Shown in pieces: positions 35,907-46,672 of a DNA stretch of 64,000 nucleotides (position 1 is the stretch's first letter; every line of letters begins with the position of its first letter). The stretch spans positions 14,386,501 through 14,450,500 of the forward strand of contig NC_085128.1 of NCBI RefSeq assembly GCF_030269925.1. Reading direction: 5' to 3'. The stretch comes from Bombyx mori. Taxonomy: Eukaryota > Arthropoda > Insecta > Lepidoptera > Bombycidae. The translations under genes were made by a program, and so were the position numbers. The notes under the pieces were generated by a model. That model was not told the DNA's origin. It searched no databases and saw only the letters and a list, made by a program, of their open reading frames with translations.

Positions 35907-36210
35907 TTTCCCGATCCATTAACGGTGCTTTTAGGTACCTCAAGCACCGGTCACCGTCCTCGCCGAACCGTCGTCGCTTGCGACGAAGGGCTCGACGAGT
36001 AAATTAGTCTATAGACAGAGCCCACTGAGTTTCTCGCCGGATCTTCTCAGTGGGTCACGTTTCCGATCCGGTGGTAGATTCTGTGAAGCATTGCTCTTGT
36101 TAGAGCCAGTATTAGCAACACTTCCTGTTTGAGCCTCGAGAGCTCACCTACACGCTAGGGTGACCCTGAAATAACCTCTAAAAGCTATCAGCATAGGTAA
36201 GAAAAAAAAA
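35907..36210 (+). mobile_element. Repeat C, copy with A tail and short target duplication
   Basis: Plus-strand copy: cgtcgcttgcgacgaagggc, gtttctcgccggatctt, gatccggtggtagattctg, then an A tail at 36203-36211. The seven-base agcggat occurs at 35900-35906 and 36211-36217. Confidence 0.75.
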
Positions 36211-36217
36211 GCGGATG

Positions 36218-38037
36218 GTTTCAAAGAACCAGTTTCTGTTTTATCTAATTTCAGAGAATCTGAATAGTAATAAATACCCTATCAACATATCTAATCATGC
36301 ATTCAGGTATGAAGATGAAAGGTAGGTAACATGCATTCAGTTTTAATTAGATTTCACGTTGCAGGGATCTTAGTCGTCAGCTTTCTTATCTTCACACCGA
36401 TAACGAAGATGAAGCGTTTATTTAAAGTCACAATAAAGGATGAAATACTTTAATAGATAAAATAACAACACATTTTATATTGAACCAATCAAAGATTCGG
36501 AATTGCTCAGAAATAGGTTTAATCTGTTGATTCAATATCATTAGACTACGTCAAATTGACAAAAATTGACCAGAATATAAAAAAAAATTATATTCAAGAC
36601 CCCAAACTAGAGGACAGGGCGGATATTACTCAGTTCTTTGATCGGTATCCAATGATGAGGAAGATACTGAAATATCTGTAATACACTTTCATATTTTTTT
36701 TCGTTACGAAATTGATTTATTTCGAGATGGATCTGTTGATGGATACAGGAAGTAGTGGAATGGACGACGGCAGGTTCTTTTGTGAGTGCCAAATGTTTTC
36801 ATTTGCCAAACACATGCTGTTACAATCGGAGTGAGTTTATTTTGTTATTACTGTAGTTTGGTTGGTTGTGTAATCCTTTAATTTGTAGTTTCAATTTGGC
36901 GTACATAGGACGTGTTAATCATTGAATAAGCGGCCGCTTTGTGCTCGCAAATAGAAATATATTTGTACGACGACGTATGATGCTGAAATGAGTTCGTTTG
37001 GAGTAAACAAGATTCTGGCGAAGGGGAGATTGTTACTTAATATTTCAATACCCCTTTTTGACTGTATATTCGAAAGCTTCGAGGTATCAAAATTGCTTTT
37101 TAAATTATACTTCTTTAGGCGCGTTATGAAAAATTTATGAGAGTGAAACTTTACGATGCACGCGCACCGTGACACAAAATTAACAGAATGAAGTTGCCCA
37201 CTAAATCGCTCATTAAAATACGACCGACGTAACTTGGCGAGTCTGAATATAGCCGCAGGTGAACTTTCGCGCCTGTACACTCGTAAAAAAAAGTGTTATT
37301 AGCATTCATTTTTTAGTAATATAAATGACAAAATTATTATTTAATATAATTCATACTAAATATTATTAAATTATTAACGTTAAATATTTATTATTAATTA
37401 TTTAATATTAAAAAAAATATAGAAATAATAAAGAATTCAATAAAAATAAAGTATAACTAACTTCTTACGCGCGTACATAAGTACATGCACCCTTTTTTGT
37501 TAATCAAGTGATTGCCAAATCGAATCCGGGAACATTTCTCTGTTTTCAATTAGTACGAAATTGTACCTTTATAATGAGAATATTTAAAGTTTACTTAATA
37601 TCTCCATGACATCAACAAAGTCCGTCTAAGTTGTGTTGCAAATAGAGTCAGCGTTCTAACAAAAATCCACGAGCGTAACACTAAAAAAATAAACAGAATC
37701 GTGTGAAACCTATGGTGGTTGATATGATCTAATGTCATCAACAATCTAAGAATCGGACAGCAGCTAAATTGCTTGATTACGAGTACATCGAACGGTACAT
37801 CTCTCGCCACGGATAACACTTCAAAGACAAACGGTAATGAATACATAGGGATACCTATATTCAATTATCTTTTGTTAACATACAAGTATAGAAATAGTTC
37901 GAAATGATGAATAATGATACACATTTCAAGTAAAGCTACATTTGGATACAAATAAAAATACATTTGGATTTGCATAGTTTACAATGTTATTAAATATCGT
38001 AGTCATACATTAAGTCCTTAGACATTGTCTACTTTAC
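36218..38037. other. No recognised gene
   Basis: AT-rich spacer. The largest frame is 36915-37280 (-, 121 codons): basic, with no signal peptide, membrane segment or domain that I recognise. 37320-37450 is almost pure A/T. I cannot tell whether the frame is real; chance is more likely. Confidence 0.4.
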
Positions 38038-38347
38038 TTAGACGAGACTTACTTCTTCTTCTTTGTCCTCACGACCCTCAGTAATGAGGGAGTAATGAGG
38101 GTCGTGACCACCTTGGTCCAGTTTTTGCACCAGCTTCCTCCAATGCTGCCTGCATTCGGCCTGCTTAATGGCGCCCGGGACGCTGGTGTTTGTGGCCTCC
38201 TTGATAATGTCCGTCCACCTGGTTGGCAATCTTCCTCGACTTCTCTTTCCTTCCACGTGACCTACAACTATGAATTTTTCCAAGTTCTCAGGATTTTGTC
38301 GGGCCACGTGTCCGAAGTACTTGAGGAGACGCTGCATACAGATTGAC
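38038..38347 (-). pseudogene. RTE-like LINE: C-terminal end of reverse transcriptase ORF, copy 2
   Basis: Minus-strand frame with the FGHVARQNPENLEK box, GKRSRGRLPTRW box and terminal QGGHDP, near-identical to 255-548. After HDP the sequence differs: a short inverted duplication replaces the normal stop region, so the frame runs on through a glutamate-rich stretch from the AAG-type tail. Catalytic domains are absent. Confidence 0.75.
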
Positions 38348-38980
38348 GACGAGACTTACAATAAACATTAATCAATGTACACTGTAATTTTAAAATTATA
38401 ATCAAAGTAGTATTTTATTTAGTATTATTTTAGGAGTTTTTTCTTCTGACAAATGTTATTGCCTTTTTAAATATATAGTTGGCAATTTGCCGTCTGTTCT
38501 TATACTGACCATTGCAATTTGCAGTAACAGAGCTATTTCATTAAATTTTGTTTCAGTTAACGTCTTCAGTGAGCAATTTATTTTGAAAGTACGCTCTTTT
38601 TTTCTGTTGCGAAAAAAGATGAATTATGAAAACGAAAAACAGACGTTAACTTACAAAATTTCATTTTTTTGGAACGAAAATTGTAAGTTTTTTAATAGCA
38701 GCATTTTGGTAGATCGACGCTTGGCCTAGCCGATTGTAAAAGTCTATTGGTTTATCAATAACTATAACGTCAATTTTGTTGTCTAAATTGAAACAATTGA
38801 TGTAATAAATAATAGTAACAAAGAAAATAATAGAGGAGCAATAGCTACATTTGACGTGATTCTTCAAAAAAAAAAAAAAAACAGTTCATATAATATTTAT
38901 AAGGTAGAGAGTTGACATAAAAGTGATCATAAAAGTCAACCCCACATTTAGATATGAAAATATTTAAAACTTATATTCTA

Positions 38981-39026
38981 TTACAAATTACAAATTATAG
39001 GAACACCTATAATTTGTAATTTGTAA
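38981..39026. repeat. Perfect 21-bp inverted repeat with 4-base loop
   Basis: Arms 38981-39001 and 39006-39026 are exact reverse complements, built from acaaatt repeats closing on tatagg, around the loop aaca. No coding frame spans it meaningfully. Confidence 0.9.
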
Positions 39027-40465
39027 CTTTAGTCGTAGCAGCCCTAGAGCATTTCCAGCTTTTAATCGGGCACCATTTTCCTTAAGAAGGACTGTTCGTC
39101 TGTTTATAATAGCCGAAATATTAAAAAAAAAAGTATCTGAATAAGAGTCGTACAGTCTATAATATCTATCAGAGTCTCTGGTTATAAGTAAGGTAACATC
39201 GTTTAAGTTGAAGATAATATAAAAATATATCATTTTCAATTCATCAAAAATATAGCATGTTTTTTTTCTTCAGATTTGCGCAAACAAATTTGATTCGTAA
39301 TAGACCTGAAATTAAATGTAAATAACATTAATCCGAGATTGGTATAAAAAAAAAAACATTTTTTCATCGAATCGTTTTCGAGAAGTATCCTGACGTAATT
39401 TCACCGAGAAAGCACTCTAATTCAATTCTGACGTCCTAAGTCTATACTTGAGCCAAATGAGGAATCCCGCGACAAATAGTGACCCATTGACCCCTCTTTA
39501 TTCCGAGCGAAGTTTTTCCTTCGGTGCCTTTAAGCCGGCACAGAAGGCTTTGTTTAAGACCGAGATAACGCCGCCCTCTGATTTGAATTAGGAAATTGAG
39601 CTCAAAAATCGTTGCGTCGCATTGAAGCAATTTATTTGTAAATAATGCGGTCCTGGGTCTCATTTTGACCGGATTTATGGTGTTCTTAAATAAAATAAAT
39701 ATGTAGAGATCAATAACTATATCATAGAAGTCTTATTTGTATATTACAATGGTCTCTAAAACGGGTACCTATGATGCCACAACAGAAATTGATGTCTCAC
39801 CTACAAAACGCTATGAATCAAAAAGTATTTTTATTTTCAATAATAGACCTGTTTTTTTTAAGAAATTTTATGACCTGGTAACTAAGACCTTTAAGCCATA
39901 TCTTAATTTAATTTATATTGTTATTTTTATAAAAAATGATAATAGGAGTGAAATTAAATGAAATCAAATGTATGTAGTGCTGCAATCAGACTAAAACTAG
40001 TTTTTATAGATTATCCACACCTGGTAAATAAAATAAATAAAAAATCTTTTCATGCTCTTATATTCTTTAGAACGCTTTAGAATTATGGAGGCGACTGTCT
40101 TAAAATGATAAAAGAATTTCAGCAACTTAAACTTCCTGCGTAGTGCTGATAAACAATGTGTAGTAAAATCTTGTACGCTCATTTTTCAAACACTATTTAC
40201 CCAAGAATAAATTCGACCGCTAAATTCGACCGTAACCGCTAACACATAAAGATTATATTCATATTCTGTATATAATTTTCGCTTTTGTTTTGTTCGAACA
40301 CAATTTGAATCTCTTAGTACAGCTGTCATTTGATTATTGTGTTAATTACTAGTCAACTAAATAACGAGGCTGTCTCGTACGCGATTTTTATCCCTAACTA
40401 TTAATAGTCCGATGCTGGGTGTACAATAAATCATGGCTCTATGAGGCAATTCCTTTCATAAAGTC
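39027..40465. other. No recognised gene
   Basis: AT-rich spacer; frames 39442-39663 (-) and 39737-39961 (+) show no recognisable domain. Confidence 0.5.
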
Positions 40466-40843
40466 TTACTATTCTTCTTCATCGTTCCCTCACTGCTGAG
40501 GATCACGGACACATATAATTTTCCTCCACAGTGTTCGATCATGGGTGGCATGAACCGCGTGGTACAGACTACCACCAACCGCTTCCTTAACCAGATCTAA
40601 CCATCTGGCTGGCGTTCTGCCCACGGTGCGCTTGCCCTCTATGCAACCCGAAATTATGAGATTCTCTAATTCACGTTTGGGAGACCGCATGATGTGTCCG
40701 AAGAAGCTCATAATACTTTCCCGGCAGATGGCAGAGAGCCTTTTTTGGATGTTTAGCTTCCTTAGAATGGATTCGTTAGTTCTCATGCCAGTCCACGGTA
40801 TTTGTAGCATCCTCCAACACACACACCCACAATTCAAAGGCAT
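40466..40843 (-). pseudogene. RTE-like LINE: C-terminal end of reverse transcriptase, second subfamily
   Basis: Minus-strand frame 40490-40843: WRMLQIPWTGMRTN, ILRKLNIQKRLSAICRES, FFGHIMRSPKRELENLI, GKRTVGRTPARWLDLVKEA and terminal DPQQ stop. It reaches slightly further upstream than the other RTE-like ends. A TTC-rich stretch beyond the stop is the complement of the AAG-type tail. Sequence differs clearly from the 255 and 38038 copies. No catalytic domain. Confidence 0.78.
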
Positions 40844-41141
40844 CGATCTTTTTACTATGTGACTTAATTTTTAATACAAATTCGTTGAGTTTTTCATAAT
40901 AATTTTGCATAGAAATAAACGTCGTAGTGTATTATTAGGTTTTACCAAGTTTTAAGCTATAGCATAGCTTTTAGCGCGGGCTTTAAGCGCGGCAACCGAA
41001 TCAAGAAATTCCGTAACGAAAATAACACCTAACACCCCACTCCGCCTACCATGAAGCTCGCGTTCAACATATTCACACGTTGCGCTTGTGTAGTGGTTGT
41101 GAAGAAGCGCGCGGCGTGACGTCGCACTGCATGCACTCACA

Positions 41142-43718
41142 TTGCAGTGCACTGCATGCACTGAATGCACGCACATTTGCGTGCTTGAGCAGTACCCATC
41201 TGCGGAGGTGGTGGTTCTTGGAGACTTTAACGCTCACCACCAAGAGTGGTTGGGGTCCAGAACCACTGACCTCCCGGGTCGGGCTGCCTACGATTTCGCC
41301 TTGGCCTACGGCCTCTCCCAGCTGGTGACACAGCCCACCCGTGTCCCAGATATTGAGGGGCACGAGCCTTCTCTGTTGGACCTTCTGCTGACCACCGATC
41401 CAGCCGGATACAGTGTGGTGGTCGACGCTCCACTTGGATCGTCTGATCACTGCCTTATCCGTGCTGCCACACCACTCGCTCGTCCTGGTCGTCGAACGAC
41501 GACCAGGTATCGAAGAGTTTGGCAGTATTTGTCAGCAGATTGGGATGGATTGCGTGAGTTTTACGCATCCTACCCATGGGGGCGGTTCTGCTTTTCCTCT
41601 GCTGATCCTGACGTCTGTGCGGACCGTCTTAAAGACGTGGTGCTCCAGGGGATGGAATTGTTTATTCCCTCCTCTAAAGTGCCCGTTGGGGGTCGCAGCA
41701 GACCCTGGTATAACAATGCCAGCAGGGATGCTGCACACCTCAAGCGGTCCGCATACGTTGCATGGGATGATGCTAGGAGACGTCGGGATCCTAACATCTC
41801 AGAGGAAAGGCGGATATATAACGCCGCTTCCAGGTCCTACAAGAAGGTTATTGCCAGGGCGAAATCGGAGCACGTTGCTAGAATTGGCGAGCGACTGAAG
41901 AGCTATCCCTCTGGGAGCCGTGCTTTTTGGTCGCTCGCCAAAGCTGCAGAAGGTAACTTTTGCAGGTCTAGTCTCCCACCACTACGCAAGTCCGATGACA
42001 GTCTGGCCCATAGTGCGAAAGAGAAGGCTGACCTTCTTGACCTTGAGTTCTTCGCCTCGAACTCGACTGTGGACGACGGGGGTGCCACACCACCGAACAT
42101 CCTCCGGTGTGACAGTTCCCTGCCGGAGATCTGCTTTACACAGTGTGCAGTCAGGCGGGAACTCCGACTCCTGGACGTCCATAAGTCGAGCGGGCCAGAC
42201 GGCATCCCGGCAGTGGTTCTGAAAACGTGCGCCCCTGAGCTGACGCCTGCGCTGACGCGTTTGTATCGCCTCTCTTATTGCACTAACAGGGTTCCGTCTT
42301 CATGGAAGACTGCCCACGTCCACCCTATCCCCAAGAAGGGTGACCGGTCGGACCCATCGAGCTATAGGCCTATCGCGATAACTTCCTTGCTTTCCAAGGT
42401 GATGGAGCGAATAATTAATATACAACTCCTGAAGTATCTGGAGGATCGCCAGCTGAACAGTGACCGACAGTACGGTTTCCGTCACGGTCGCTCAGCTGGC
42501 GATCTTCTTGTATACCTTACTCACAGGTGGGCTGAAGCCTTGGAGAGCAAGGGCGAGGCTCTTGCTGTGAGCCTTGATATCGCGAAGGCCTTCGACAGGG
42601 TCTGGCATAGGGCACTTCTGTCGAAGCTACCATCTTACGGAATCCCCGAGGGTCTCTGCAAGTGGATCGCTAGCTTTTTGGATGGGCGGAGCATCACGGT
42701 CGTTGTAGACGGTGACTGTTCTGATACCATGACCATTAACGCTGGCGTTCCACAAGGTTCAGTGCTCTCCCCCACGCTTTTCATCCTGTATATCAATGAC
42801 ATGCTGTCTATTGATGGCATGCATTGCTATGCGGATGACAGCACGGGGGATGCGCGATATATCGGCCATCAGAGTCTCTCTCGGAGCGTGGTGCAAGAGA
42901 GACGATCAAAACTTGTGTCTGAAGTGGAGAACTCTCTGGGGCGAGTCTCCAAATGGGGTGAATTGAACTTGGTTCAATTCAACCCGTTAAAGACACAAGT
43001 TTGCGCGTTCACTGCGAAGAAGGACCCCTTTGTCATGGCGCCGCAATTCCAAGGAGTATCCCTGCAACCTTCCGAGAGTATTGGGATACTTGGGGTCGAC
43101 ATTTCGAGCGATGTCCAGTTTCGGAGTCATTTGGAAGGCAAAGCCAAGTTGGCGTCCAAAATGCTGGGAGTCCTCAACAGAGCGAAGCGGTACTTCACGC
43201 CTGGACAAAGGCTTTTGCTTTACAAAGCACAAGTCCGGCCTCGCGTGGAGTACTGCTCCCATCTCTGGGCCGGGGCTCCCAAATACCAGCTTCTTCCATT
43301 TGACTCCATACAGAGGAGGGCCGTTCGGATTGTCGATAATCCCGGTCTCACGGATCGTTTGGAACCTCTGGGTCTGCGGAGGGACTTCGGTTCCCTCTGT
43401 ATTTTGTACCGTATGTTCCATGGGGAGTGCTCTGAGGAATTGTTCGAGATGATACCGGCATCTCGTTTTTACCATCGCACCGCCCGCCACCGGAGTAGAG
43501 TTCATCCATACTACCTAGAGCCACTGCGGTCATCCACAGTGCGTTTCCAGAGGTCTTTTTTGCCACGTACCACCCGGCTATGGAATGAGCTCCCCTCCAC
43601 GGTGTTTCCCGAGCGCTATGACATGTCCTTCTTCAAACGAGGCTTGTGGAGAGTATTAAGCGGTAGGCAGCGGCTTGGCTCTGCCCCTGGCATTGCTGAA
43701 GTCCATGGGCGACGGTAA
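41142..43718 (+). CDS. LINE-A ORF2: endonuclease (partial) and reverse transcriptase
   Basis: A continuous 858-codon frame, the only long one in the window. It would nick target DNA and reverse-transcribe the element RNA at the nick. The first ~12 codons are probably flanking DNA; element similarity begins near LEQYPSAEVVVL. The endonuclease is partial: GDFNAHH at residues 27-33 and SSDH at 100-103 are present, the N-terminal catalytic part is missing. Reverse transcriptase boxes follow: SSGPDGIP, YRPIAITSLLSKVMERII, QYGFRHGRSAGDLL, LDIAKAFDRVWH (D479), INAGVPQGSVLSPTLF and CYADD (D565, D566). All three catalytic aspartates are present. The C-terminus has FLPRTTRLWNELPSTVFP, typical of CR1/Jockey-type LINEs. 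The stop lies about 50 bases before the A tail. Probably inactive because ORF1, the promoter and part of the endonuclease are lost. Confidence 0.92.
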   Translation: MQCTACTECTHICVLEQYPSAEVVVLGDFNAHHQEWLGSRTTDLPGRAAYDFALAYGLSQLVTQPTRVPDIEGHEPSLLDLLLTTDPAGYSVVVDAPLGSSDHCLIRAATPLARPGRRTTTRYRRVWQYLSADWDGLREFYASYPWGRFCFSSADPDVCADRLKDVVLQGMELFIPSSKVPVGGRSRPWYNNASRDAAHLKRSAYVAWDDARRRRDPNISEERRIYNAASRSYKKVIARAKSEHVARIGERLKSYPSGSRAFWSLAKAAEGNFCRSSLPPLRKSDDSLAHSAKEKADLLDLEFFASNSTVDDGGATPPNILRCDSSLPEICFTQCAVRRELRLLDVHKSSGPDGIPAVVLKTCAPELTPALTRLYRLSYCTNRVPSSWKTAHVHPIPKKGDRSDPSSYRPIAITSLLSKVMERIINIQLLKYLEDRQLNSDRQYGFRHGRSAGDLLVYLTHRWAEALESKGEALAVSLDIAKAFDRVWHRALLSKLPSYGIPEGLCKWIASFLDGRSITVVVDGDCSDTMTINAGVPQGSVLSPTLFILYINDMLSIDGMHCYADDSTGDARYIGHQSLSRSVVQERRSKLVSEVENSLGRVSKWGELNLVQFNPLKTQVCAFTAKKDPFVMAPQFQGVSLQPSESIGILGVDISSDVQFRSHLEGKAKLASKMLGVLNRAKRYFTPGQRLLLYKAQVRPRVEYCSHLWAGAPKYQLLPFDSIQRRAVRIVDNPGLTDRLEPLGLRRDFGSLCILYRMFHGECSEELFEMIPASRFYHRTARHRSRVHPYYLEPLRSSTVRFQRSFLPRTTRLWNELPSTVFPERYDMSFFKRGLWRVLSGRQRLGSAPGIAEVHGRR

Positions 43719-43784
43719 CCACTCACCATCAGGTGGGCCGTATGCTCGTCTGCCTACAAGGGCAATAAAAAAAAAAAAAAAAAA
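41178..43784 (+). mobile_element. LINE-A, Jockey/CR1-group non-LTR retrotransposon, 5'-truncated
   Basis: The reference copy for all LINE-A tails in this window. It has lost its 5' region, ORF1 and the start of the endonuclease, but is otherwise uninterrupted to an 18-base A tail at 43767-43784. A target duplication is uncertain: gcacat occurs at both sides, in a left flank that is itself repetitive in tgcac (41120-41180). In B. mori the BMC1/L1Bm family is a candidate name, which I cannot verify. Confidence 0.88.
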
Positions 43785-44652
43785 TGCACATCATGAAAAG
43801 TCTGCCCATCTCTCTCTCGCGCGGTCTAGCTTATGAGTGTGAAGGGGACAGTTAATGTTTTGCTTTTTTTAATGTTTATAAATATGTATAGCGTGGTCTT
43901 ATTTTATTAGTGTTTTAACATTAAATTATTATTGTCTAATTATAATTGCATATGTTGATAAAAAATGGTATGCAATAGCTTTACCGCGGCAGTCCCCGAG
44001 TGCCACACGTGTTGTTTTTTTTTTATTAAGTCTATCACAATCAAAATGTTATTTGTATGCTAAAATTATTTTCTTGTCATCAATTTCACGTTCGTATAAG
44101 TTAAAAATACAATGATAATTTAACTCGATTCAAAGGAAGTCGAATCGACAGTGCTCGAGCACTAAAATATTTGAAGCATGACATTCGTTCAGTCGAGCAT
44201 CAAATGTCTCCGCGAAACCAAGATACGAACCAAGAAACACGCAAATTTAGCACTTACGCCACCGACGTAAGACAGTTTGAGCTGCAGCTCCTCAAAGTCA
44301 CGTCTCCTTTTGTCTTGTTTATTACCAACTCTGGTTCGCTTTCAGGAAATGGTATGTTACGTGTGGCGTTTGCTTTTTGCAAAACAATCGTTCCTTAACT
44401 AATTTTAACTTCGAGTCATTGATTTTTCAAAATGTTTTAAGATTGATACATTAAATACATTACTTTTGATGTTATAAACTCTTGTACATGTTTACTGTTA
44501 CATGCCTTTGAATATTATTATAGCTTTTGAGAGATTATAATGTTATTTAGATAATAATAAACCTTCTCGTCGTTATGTAGATGAGTACATAGATACCTTC
44601 AACGTGGTCACCTAGTTCATTATTTTTAGGAAAACCTTATGCATTATGCAAG
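43785..44652. other. No recognised gene
   Basis: AT-rich spacer; frame 44171-44398 (+) has no recognisable domain. Confidence 0.5.
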
Positions 44653-44850
44653 GTAGAAGGGAAAAGAACCGCCGGCTGGCCACCAAATCGTTGGTCGGAT
44701 CAGATAACTGCGCTCACTGGACTCTCTGTTGCGAACGCCCTGAGAGAAGCCGAAAACCGAGGCAAATGGAAGCTGATCGTACAAAGAGCCACGAAGGGCT
44801 TTCAGGGGCACGACCTTCGGCAATGAAGTATTCGACTAAGAAGAAGAAGA
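44653..44850 (+). pseudogene. RTE-like LINE: short C-terminal fragment
   Basis: Frame 44653-44826 reads VEGKRTAGWPPNRWSDQI, then VANALREAENRGKWKLIVQR and terminal GHDLRQ stop, followed by an AAG repeat. Box order and tail match the other RTE-like ends. No initiation codon is expected because it is a truncated tail. Confidence 0.72.
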
Positions 44851-44894
44851 TGCATGTATGTTAATGTAGGTGATATATTGTAATATATTGCGAT

Positions 44895-45143
44895 CTATAT
44901 AATAGAAGAGATGGCGAGCTCACGGGTGCTGCTGGGTACCAGGTGTTATGTGATTACTGGAGTCCACAGGCATCGACAACATAAATGCTACAAAGCTCCT
45001 TGAGACATGAATTCTAAGTCGCCGTTTTACAGTGTAACGACTGCCTCACCCTTTAAGCCAAAACGCATTATTGTTTGACGGCAGATAAGTAGGCAGGGTG
45101 GTGGTAACTACCCGTGCGGGCTCACAAGATCCTCTAAGATTAT
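44895..45143 (-). mobile_element. Bm1 SINE, diverged
   Basis: Minus-strand order is kept: gatggcgagctcacggg, gtgattactggagtccac, ttgagacatgaattctaag, aaaacgcattattg and gggtggtggtaactacccg. Many substitutions and a small insertion near 44930. Confidence 0.75.
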
Positions 45144-45483
45144 TTGATACTACGCTACAGCTACAAGAATGGAAACTGAAAAATACCATAACCATTTCTT
45201 TGATGTACCTACATAATAGTGATGTTTAAATTGATAATATTAACGATTCGAACACGCTTCGATCGCCATTTTGCTTAATGGTGTTGCAAAGTAATTGTGC
45301 AGTTTTATCTGTTAAGCAAGATACCGTTACAGACCGCAGTGCTCATATTGAGACCTGACCTCTTATCGCCAGATGGGCGAGCAGCATTCACTACATTAAC
45401 GTATAAGTTCCCAACTGAACACCAGAGCGAAAACACATTTTTACATTTAGGTCATTAAAAGTATTGAATTTTAGTCGATTAGC

Positions 45484-45633
45484 TTCTTCAAACCAGGCTC
45501 GTCGAGAGTATTAAGCGGTAGACAGCGGCTTGGCTCTGCCCCTGGCATTGCTGACGTTAATGAGCGACGGTAACCACTTACCATCAGGTGGGCCGTATGC
45601 TGGTCTGCCTGCTCGGGCAATAAAAAAAAAAAA
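45484..45633 (+). mobile_element. LINE-A 3' tail
   Basis: cttcttcaaaccaggctcgt, taagcggtagacagcggc, ggtgggccgtatgctgg, gggcaataaaa and an A tail. Only the last ~150 bases are kept. Confidence 0.85.
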
Positions 45634-46354
45634 CAAAATGTGTGCAATTCACACGTGGTAGAAGTGAAACCTTCCAAAATTAAAATACAATTATCCTAAA
45701 CGTCTTAAGTATATGTAAAATTTTGTCATTAGTAAATAATTGTAAGGTAGCGCCCTCTGTGAATTGATATTTTAATTTCACGTATAATCCTAAATTAAAA
45801 TTCACTACAAGAGCTTTCATACACACGTTAGTATTAAAAAATCCCACAGATGGCGCTGTATTAAATAGTATGTATATTTCTGTCTCATTCTTTGCTGGCT
45901 TCATCCTACACATTTTTGTATTTGTGTCTCTTACCTGTCGTTTTTTCCGTTGCATCCGGTTTGAAATCACAACGATTCTAAAGAAGTTTTCACTTCAATA
46001 ATCGAATAGTTGAGTTTCAGCTTATCTGCATTAGTTTAATGCTGCACATTCAAACAAAACAAAGCCGAGCTCTAACGAGCTAAACAAGCCGCAATCGATT
46101 ACACCGAACGTGCATGTGTTCTAGACATTAAGTGGCCGCGAGAGCGGCAGCGGAAGTTGCCGGTACTACGAGACTCCAACTTTATAGTTTAATGGATATT
46201 TGAGTACAGAGTTAAAAACTATGTTCCCATTGGAACACTTTGTTTTTCATTGAGTTGTTTCCGCTTCGATTGCACGGTGTAATCGAAGTTTAGCTATAAC
46301 GTTCCTATGTATAATTTCCATTAAAGTTTATAGTATTGGTTCTCCGCTTTTGAA
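45634..46354. other. No recognised gene
   Basis: Unassigned; 46080-46190 is somewhat GC-richer than the rest but shows no frame or repeat I can name. Confidence 0.45.
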
Positions 46355-46468
46355 CTGGTGGTAGGAACTCTTGTGAGACCGCGCGGGTAGGTACCACTGC
46401 CCTCCCTATTTCTGGCGTGAAGCAGTAATGCGTTTCGGTCTGAAGGGTAGGGCAGCCGTTGTAACTAT
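46355..46468 (+). mobile_element. Bm1 SINE middle part
   Basis: ctggtggtaggaactcttgt through cgtttcggtctgaagg to gccgttgtaactat, where it is cut off and joined to an RTE-like fragment. Confidence 0.8.
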
Positions 46469-46471
46469 GTG

Positions 46472-46672
46472 TACGTGGGTGTACCGGAGGGACGCCGCCC
46501 CGTAGGGAGGCCCAAGTACCGCTGGTCTGACTCTGTGGAATGAAATTTACGTGAGCTCGAAGTGTCGGACTGGCAAGGTGTTGCGCAGCGCCGGGATGAA
46601 TGGCAAAGCTTATTGTCGGAGGCCAATACCTACTTCGGGGTCATAGCGCCAGCTCAGTAGTAGTAGTAGTTT
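46472..46672 (+). pseudogene. RTE-like LINE: C-terminal fragment with in-frame stop
   Basis: Frame 46472-46660 reads VPEGRRPVGRPKYRWSDSVE, then a stop codon, then NLRELEVSDWQGVAQRRDEW and SLLSEANTYFGVIAPAQ, ending in a stop and a TAG repeat. The GRPKYRW box and the W..V segment place it in an RTE-like clade, in a third subfamily distinct from the others here. Confidence 0.75.

Noticed and set aside
36915..37280. 121-codon minus-strand frame
   Set aside because: No recognisable domain, signal or neighbour; length is within chance expectation for 64 kb.
42987..43505. Long minus-strand frames opposite the LINE-A ORF, and others at 41413-43452
   Set aside because: Shadows of the 858-codon reverse transcriptase frame on the plus strand.
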